The notes under the pieces were generated by a model. The model saw only the letters and a program-made list of their open reading frames with translations, had not been told where the DNA came from and did no database searches. From an uncultured Eubacteriales bacterium (GTDB lineage Bacteria > Bacillota > Clostridia > Oscillospirales > Oscillospiraceae): DNA of 9,312 nt. The stretch is taken from NCBI GenBank assembly GCA_900555795.1, contig USMP01000027.1, positions 1 through 9,312 of the forward strand, read 5' to 3'. This document shows positions 5,593 to 9,312 of the stretch, one piece after another (positions within the stretch are counted from its first letter, which is position 1; every line of letters starts with the position of its first letter). A program made the translations under genes and the position numbers.

Positions 5593-7149
5593 GGCGCACG
5601 CCTCCCCTCTCCCAAGGGCCGTCCGCTGCGGCGCAGCAGATCCGCCAGATCCTCCTGATCCGGGTTCATCCGGCGGATGGGCCGCCCCCACGCCTCCTCA
5701 TAGGCGGCAAAGGAACCGCAGCGTAGGATCGTGATCTGCAGCGGGTCCATGCCCAGAATTTTTTTCAGATCCTGATAGTCCTGGTCCAGATATTTGAAAT
5801 ACACGCTGAGGCTGTCCCGCAGCACAGTTTCCCCCACCCCACGGGTGGTCAGGGAACTGCGCTCCAATTCCACATAGAGGTGGAACAGGGGCCGCTTCTG
5901 GGCGTTGTACTCCTTTTTTGCCGTCCAGCCGGAGATGGCCAGGCCGGACAACTCCACCGCGTGGCGAACGGAGTTCTCCGTAATGCGGGTAAAACCCGCA
6001 ATATCAATCACCGAGGGCACCCGGTCCACATAGGCAAACCGGGGCAGCCGGGTCTGATCCTGCTGATTCTCCAGACCCTCGCAGCGGTACACATCCCCCA
6101 CCCGGTAGCGGGCAAAGGCGCCCCCCTTGAGCACGGTGATGACAATCTCATACTTCTCCCCCGGCTGCACCTCATCCATGAGGATCGTGCGGGGAACGTA
6201 GTCCGGGTCCTCCAGATTCTTCTCCATCTCCCGCTGGGGAATAAACTCATAAAAGCAGGCGTCGGGAAAAAAGTACATGCCGTCCCGGTTCCAGGTCTCC
6301 GTGCCGATGCAGGTAGGCTCGGTGCCGGCAAAAATCTCCATGGGCCGGATGCCCCACAGCCGCTCCAGGTCGTCCTTGTAGCACCAGTTGTCCGTACCGG
6401 CACACATAAAGCCCTTCAGCTGAAACAGGTCCTTGGGGTACAGCTCCCGGTTTTCCCTGCGGCCCGCTGGAGCCGCTGTGCATGGAGGCCACGCTCTTGC
6501 TGACATAGTATGTGACGCTGCCCAGGCCGAAAAAGTATTCAATTCCCTTGCGCAGGCCCAGCTTGAACCCCCGCGTGTTGCGCTCCTTAAAACTCATGGC
6601 CTCCGCCTCCCGCACAGGGGGCAGAAAGGCGATGTCAATTTCGTCGTGGAGCAGCAGGGGCAGGATGCCCGTCGCATAGGGCAGCGGCGCCAGGGCGTAG
6701 AGCATATGGTCGGTGACGGAGATGTCAAAATCCCCCCGGCAGCGGCTGGTAGCCAGCATAAAGCAGGCCATCATATTGTGCTTGTAGGTATCCAGCATGC
6801 TCTTTGTATAGGGGGCCACCTTCAGGGGGTGCAGACCACCCTCCCAGGTGGTCTGAATCCAGAGCACCGGCTCCGCAGGCAGATTCTCCTTGTGCTTGCC
6901 CAGGAGCATAGGGGCGTAGTCCTCATAGGTGGTCAGCGGCACCATCCGGCGGAACTCCTCCACCGTGGTGGGGTGCTGACCCTTCATAATCTGCTGCCCC
7001 AGGGGGCATTTTGCCAACAGTTCCACCTGCTCCAGCAGCAGACGCCGCTGGATATACATAAACTCCTCCAGGGAGATATCCAGAAAGCCACAGTACTCGC
7101 TCCAGATTTCTTCCTTACTGTATTCTCTTATCTTCTCCTGAAATCTCAT
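5589..7149 (-). pseudogene. GH3-family acyl-acid amido synthetase-like (ANL/GH3 fold), interrupted by a +1 frameshift
   Basis: Two overlapping frames join to a 519-residue GH3-family protein. The N-terminal part runs from the ATG at 7149 (GGAGG 5 nt upstream, TGATG overlap with the methyltransferase stop) to about 6463, and that frame then runs out of register to a stop at 6247. The C-terminal part continues one base forward from about 6461 to the TGA at 5589. The junction is in GCGGGCCGCAGG, and deleting one C or G restores SSG-RRENRELYP. GH3 enzymes activate carboxylic acids with ATP and often conjugate them to amino acids; bacterial substrates are mostly unknown. Visible motifs: an atypical phosphate loop TTWEGGLHPLKVAPYT (100-115), FAGTEPTCIGTETW (about 273-286, motif II region), YRVGDVYR (about 348-355, motif III) and a GSFAAYEEAW C-terminal block. 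Apart from the one shift the frame is clean, so this may be a recent mutation, a sequencing error or recoding. Confidence 0.8.
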
Positions 7150-7721
7150 CAGTTCCTCCGCACGCCGCCGCCCAGCGCCCGCCGCACACTGGCGGGGGTG
7201 GGGAGCAGAAAGGGCGTCATCTTTTGATAAGAGCCGTAGTCCGAAAAGGTTCTGGGAAATGTCCACAGATCCTGAACGATCACATAGACCAGGTCACAAA
7301 TGGAATAGACCATCCCGTGCCGCAGGAGCGGAGAGGGGGTCAGCGCCAGCCCCAGAAACAGATACAGCGTAAACAGCCACCAAACCCCGGGATGCCGGCA
7401 CAGGGCGTACATCCCCTGGTCACACACCCGCCGTTCCTCCGTCTCCTGTCGGTAGGTCTCCTGAAAGGGGAGGGCAAAAAAGAGGGTATAGACCAGCAAA
7501 ATCAGGGACGCCGCCGCCATAACCAGGCACATCAGCGGGCCGGGGCGCAGCAGATTCACCGCCGGCAGCGCCCGATACACATCCAGCCCCGTGGCCGCCA
7601 GCAGCAGAGCGCACCCCGCCGCAAAACACCCCCTCAGCAGAGGCCACCGCCAGAGGACACTGTTCACATCATAGAGAATATACAGCAAAAAGGCGCACAC
7701 GCCCACACACAAAGCATCCAT
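7149..7721 (-). CDS. PEMT/ICMT-like integral membrane methyltransferase
   Basis: 190 residues from the ATG at 7721, with GTGAGG 4 nt upstream. Hydrophobic segments lie at about 3-20, 31-47, 62-85, 113-130 and 136-152, so it is a small polytopic membrane protein. The C-terminal half carries the isoprenylcysteine carboxyl / phospholipid methyltransferase signature: GMYALCRHPGVWW (103-115), where the RHP binds S-adenosylmethionine, followed by FSDYGSYQKMTPFLLPT (159-175), equal to the family FGxxYxxYxxxTPRLIP. The usual glutamate pair before this block is QD here (150-151), a mild departure that could affect substrate choice. It probably methylates a lipid-like or hydrophobic acceptor at the membrane. 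It is the first gene of the operon, and its stop overlaps the GH3 start by one base. The acceptor cannot be predicted. Confidence 0.8.
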   Translation of the reverse strand: MDALCVGVCAFLLYILYDVNSVLWRWPLLRGCFAAGCALLLAATGLDVYRALPAVNLLRPGPLMCLVMAAASLILLVYTLFFALPFQETYRQETEERRVCDQGMYALCRHPGVWWLFTLYLFLGLALTPSPLLRHGMVYSICDLVYVIVQDLWTFPRTFSDYGSYQKMTPFLLPTPASVRRALGGGVRRN

Positions 7722-7777
7722 GGCACCTCACCGCGGCATCCAGGCCGTCAACGGCGGCAGACACCCAATATAAGGGC

Positions 7778-7806
7778 ATCCTACCACAGGATCAGAAAAT
7801 AATCAA
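7778..7806 (-). promoter_or_regulatory. promoter of the methyltransferase/GH3/c-di-GMP operon
   Basis: On the - strand TTGATT (7806-7801) and TAGGAT (7783-7778) are 17 nt apart, and a TGG directly before the -10 box makes it an extended -10 element. The predicted start at about 7771 leaves a leader of about 50 nt before the ATG at 7721. Confidence 0.7.
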
Positions 7807-7807
7807 C

Positions 7808-7827
7808 TGGATTTACATAAAAATCCA
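7808..7827. repeat. inverted repeat just upstream of the -35 box (candidate operator)
   Basis: TGGATTT (7808-7814) and AAATCCA (7821-7827) form a perfect 7-bp inverted repeat with a 6-bp spacer. It ends 1 bp from the -35 box of the - strand promoter, where an activator or repressor dimer could bind. Confidence 0.4.
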
Positions 7828-7894
7828 TTAATTCGTCTGTTTTTGCCTCCACGCAGGGAAGCAGCCAACCCTCAGGGGCGGCACACCCTTTCCG

Positions 7895-7906
7895 AAAACC
7901 GGTTTT
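7895..7906. repeat. 12-bp perfect palindrome in the divergent intergenic region (candidate operator)
   Basis: AAAACCGGTTTT is a perfect palindrome about 45 bp upstream of the xpt -35 box and about 90 bp from the - strand -35 box. The preceding TTTCCGAAAA faintly recalls the CCGAAC core of Bacillus PurR boxes, but the match is too weak to assign. The rest of 7722-8049 holds only the two promoters and the xpt leader. Confidence 0.35.
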
Positions 7907-7951
7907 GGAAGAACTGCGGCAGAAAAATTTTGTTTTTGGCCAAATACACAG

Positions 7952-7980
7952 TTGCAAGCCGAAGCGTTTCTTGGCATAAT
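7952..7980 (+). promoter_or_regulatory. promoter of the xpt-guaA operon
   Basis: TTGCAA (7952-7957) and CATAAT (7975-7980) are separated by 17 nt, with TGG immediately before the -10 box (extended -10). The start is expected near 7987, giving a leader of about 63 nt. That leader contains a 6-bp hairpin (CTGTCC 7995-8000 / GGACAG 8010-8015) followed by AATTTT. No purine riboswitch is present. Confidence 0.75.
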
Positions 7981-8049
7981 AGGAACAAGTGACGCTGTCC
8001 GCGCCAAAGGGACAGAATTTTCCAAATAACGAGAGGATGTGACGATACA

Positions 8050-8628
8050 ATGCAGCTGCTCAAGGAGCGGATCCGCAAGGAGGGCAAGGTGCTGCCCGGC
8101 AACATCATCAAGGTTGACGGGTTCCTCAACCACCGGGTGGACACCCGGCTGATGGGCGATATCGCCGATGAGTTTGCCAAATTTTTTGACGTGTCCAACA
8201 TCACCATGGTCCTTACCGCCGAGGCCAGTGGAATCGCCCTGGCCACCATCTGCGCCGCAAAGTACAATGTACCCATGGTATTTGCCAAAAAGGCCAAGAG
8301 CGACAACATCGAAGGTGGCCTGTACCAGAGTGAGATCTTCTCCTATACCTATAAAAAGAAAGTGACCCAGATTCTCAGCAAGGAGTGGATCACCGCCAGC
8401 GACCGGGTGCTGATTGTGGATGACTTTATGGCCAATGGAGAAGCCGTGCGGGGCCTGTGCGATCTGGTGAGCCAGGCGGGCGCGGAACTGGTGGGCATCG
8501 GCATCGCAGTGGAAAAGGGCTTCCAGGGCGGTGGCGACCGGCTGCGGGAGATGGGCGTCAACTACCATGCTCTGGCGGTTATTGACAGTGCAGACGAAAA
8601 CGGCATCGTATTCCGGGACGACGAGTAG
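8050..8628 (+). CDS. xpt: xanthine phosphoribosyltransferase
   Basis: 192 residues, the usual length. Converts xanthine plus PRPP to XMP and pyrophosphate in the cytosol (purine salvage). The N-terminus MQLLKERIRKEGKVLPGNII matches Xpt, fixing the ATG at 8050. Further family blocks are LTAEASGIALATICA (55-69), VFAKKAKSDN (77-86) and the PRPP-binding loop VLIVDDFMANGEA (120-132). The best Shine-Dalgarno (GAGAGG, 8031-8036) is 13 nt from the start, longer than usual, and between them lies a start-stop ATGTGA (8037-8042). It is followed 38 bp later by guaA without a terminator, so XMP made here can feed straight into GMP synthesis. Unlike many Firmicutes xpt genes it has no visible guanine riboswitch, so control may be through an operator or the leader hairpin. 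Confidence 0.95.
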   Translation: MQLLKERIRKEGKVLPGNIIKVDGFLNHRVDTRLMGDIADEFAKFFDVSNITMVLTAEASGIALATICAAKYNVPMVFAKKAKSDNIEGGLYQSEIFSYTYKKKVTQILSKEWITASDRVLIVDDFMANGEAVRGLCDLVSQAGAELVGIGIAVEKGFQGGGDRLREMGVNYHALAVIDSADENGIVFRDDE

Positions 8629-8666
8629 ACGCCCGGGTACGGAAGAAAGTAAGGGAGGAATAAACC

Positions 8667-9312
8667 TTGTCCCATCAACTTGTGATCGTACTGGACTTCG
8701 GCGGCCAGTATAACCAGCTGATTGCCCGCCGGGTCCGGGAGTGCGGCGTGTACTGCGAGGTCAGGCCCTGCACCACGCCGCTGGAGGAACTGCGGCAGTT
8801 GTCCCCCATCGGCTTTATTTTTACCGGCGGTCCTAACTCCGTCTATCTGGACAGCGCCCCCAAGGTGGATCCCGCCCTCTTTGATCTGGGCGTGCCCGTG
8901 CTGGGCATCTGCTATGGCTGTCAGCTGATGGCCCACACCCTGGGCGGGCGCGTCACCGCCGCCCAGGACGACAGCGCCCGAGAATATGGCAAGACGGAGA
9001 CATTTTACAACACCTCCTGCAAACTCTTCCAGGGCCTGCCGGAACGCGGCATTAGCTGGATGAGCCACGGGGACTATATGGAAAAGGTGCCCGCGGGGTT
9101 CTCCCTGGCGGCCCACTCCAGGGCCTGCCCCAATGTGGCCATTGCCGATGAGAAGCGGGGCTTTTACGGCGTGCAGTACCACCCGGAGGTCAACCATACG
9201 GAAAACGGCCTGCGGATGATCCGCAACTTCCTCTATGAGGTCTGCGGCGCCACGGGCGACTGGACGATGGGGGACTACAAGGAGAGCTCCATCAAGGCCA
9301 TCCGGGAGAAGG
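8667..9312 (+). CDS. guaA: glutamine-hydrolysing GMP synthase, N-terminal part (runs off the window)
   Basis: The first 215 residues are visible and the gene continues past base 9312. GuaA makes GMP from XMP, ATP and glutamine. The start is TTG at 8667 with GGGAGG 8 nt upstream (8653-8658), and the protein begins MSHQLVIVLDFGGQYNQLIA as in Clostridia GuaA. The class I glutamine amidotransferase domain fills the visible part: FTGGPNSVY (52-60), the nucleophile Cys82 in GICYGCQLM, and the His172-Glu174 pair in YHPEVNHTE. Residues after about 195 (WTMGDYKESSIKAIREK) begin the linker to the ATP-pyrophosphatase domain, which is outside the window. It lies in an operon with xpt. Confidence 0.95.
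   Translation, partial: MSHQLVIVLDFGGQYNQLIARRVRECGVYCEVRPCTTPLEELRQLSPIGFIFTGGPNSVYLDSAPKVDPALFDLGVPVLGICYGCQLMAHTLGGRVTAAQDDSAREYGKTETFYNTSCKLFQGLPERGISWMSHGDYMEKVPAGFSLAAHSRACPNVAIADEKRGFYGVQYHPEVNHTENGLRMIRNFLYEVCGATGDWTMGDYKESSIKAIREK

Noticed and set aside
3496..5658. 720-codon ORF on the + strand opposite the HD-GYP gene
   Set aside because: GC-rich antisense shadow of a well-supported gene; His/Gln/Arg-rich low-meaning sequence with no domain.
7860..8049. Purine (guanine) riboswitch upstream of xpt
   Set aside because: The conserved three-way-junction motifs (UAUA...AGUUUCUACC...CCGUAAA) are absent.
1..9312. CRISPR arrays, tRNA/rRNA genes, insertion sequences, integrase or phage genes
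   Set aside because: No direct repeat arrays, cloverleaf-like tRNA segments, transposase motifs or target duplications were seen.

Overview
The window looks like chromosome from a GC-rich member of the Clostridia, probably Oscillospiraceae-like (Flavonifractor/Lawsonibacter type). This rests on high GC, strong GGAGG-type ribosome binding sites, tightly overlapping genes, a Clostridia-style GuaA N-terminus, a WYL regulator and a 7TM/GAF/GGDEF/HD-GYP protein. The taxonomy is inference from gene content only.

Layout. (1) Positions 1-2432, + strand: three overlapping genes. They are the 3' part of a PhnD-like substrate-binding protein that seems to lack its middle lobe, a membrane-anchored alpha/beta hydrolase (502-1470), and a WYL-domain transcription factor (1452-2432). 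(2) Positions 2433-3039: a 607-bp gap between convergent operons that is not empty. On the - strand it has a textbook promoter (TTTACA-17-TATACT), a compact cobalamin-type riboswitch aptamer, a run of hairpins and a 23-bp perfect-stem bidirectional terminator. No convincing gene lies downstream of the aptamer, so this looks like a free-standing riboswitch-controlled RNA of about 360 nt. A separate terminator at about 3000-3036 closes the next operon. (3) Positions 3040-7721, - strand: an operon with a strong extended -10 promoter. Its order is a PEMT/ICMT-like membrane methyltransferase, a GH3-family acyl-adenylating enzyme broken by a +1 frameshift near 6462, and an 850-residue 7TM-GAF-GGDEF-HD-GYP protein. 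That last protein has a degenerate cyclase domain and an intact c-di-GMP phosphodiesterase domain. Its genes overlap by 1 and 4 bp. (4) Positions 7722-8049: a divergent promoter region with two inverted repeats. (5) Positions 8050-9312, + strand: xpt (xanthine salvage) followed by guaA (GMP synthase, cut by the window edge), a guanine-nucleotide operon.

How the genes work together. xpt and guaA both supply GMP/XMP. The - strand operon couples a c-di-GMP-degrading receptor to two enzymes that could modify small molecules or lipids, and the logic of that coupling is unknown. The + strand operon pairs a binding-protein remnant and a hydrolase with a WYL regulator. The most notable item is the orphan cobalamin riboswitch transcript at 2505-2862.
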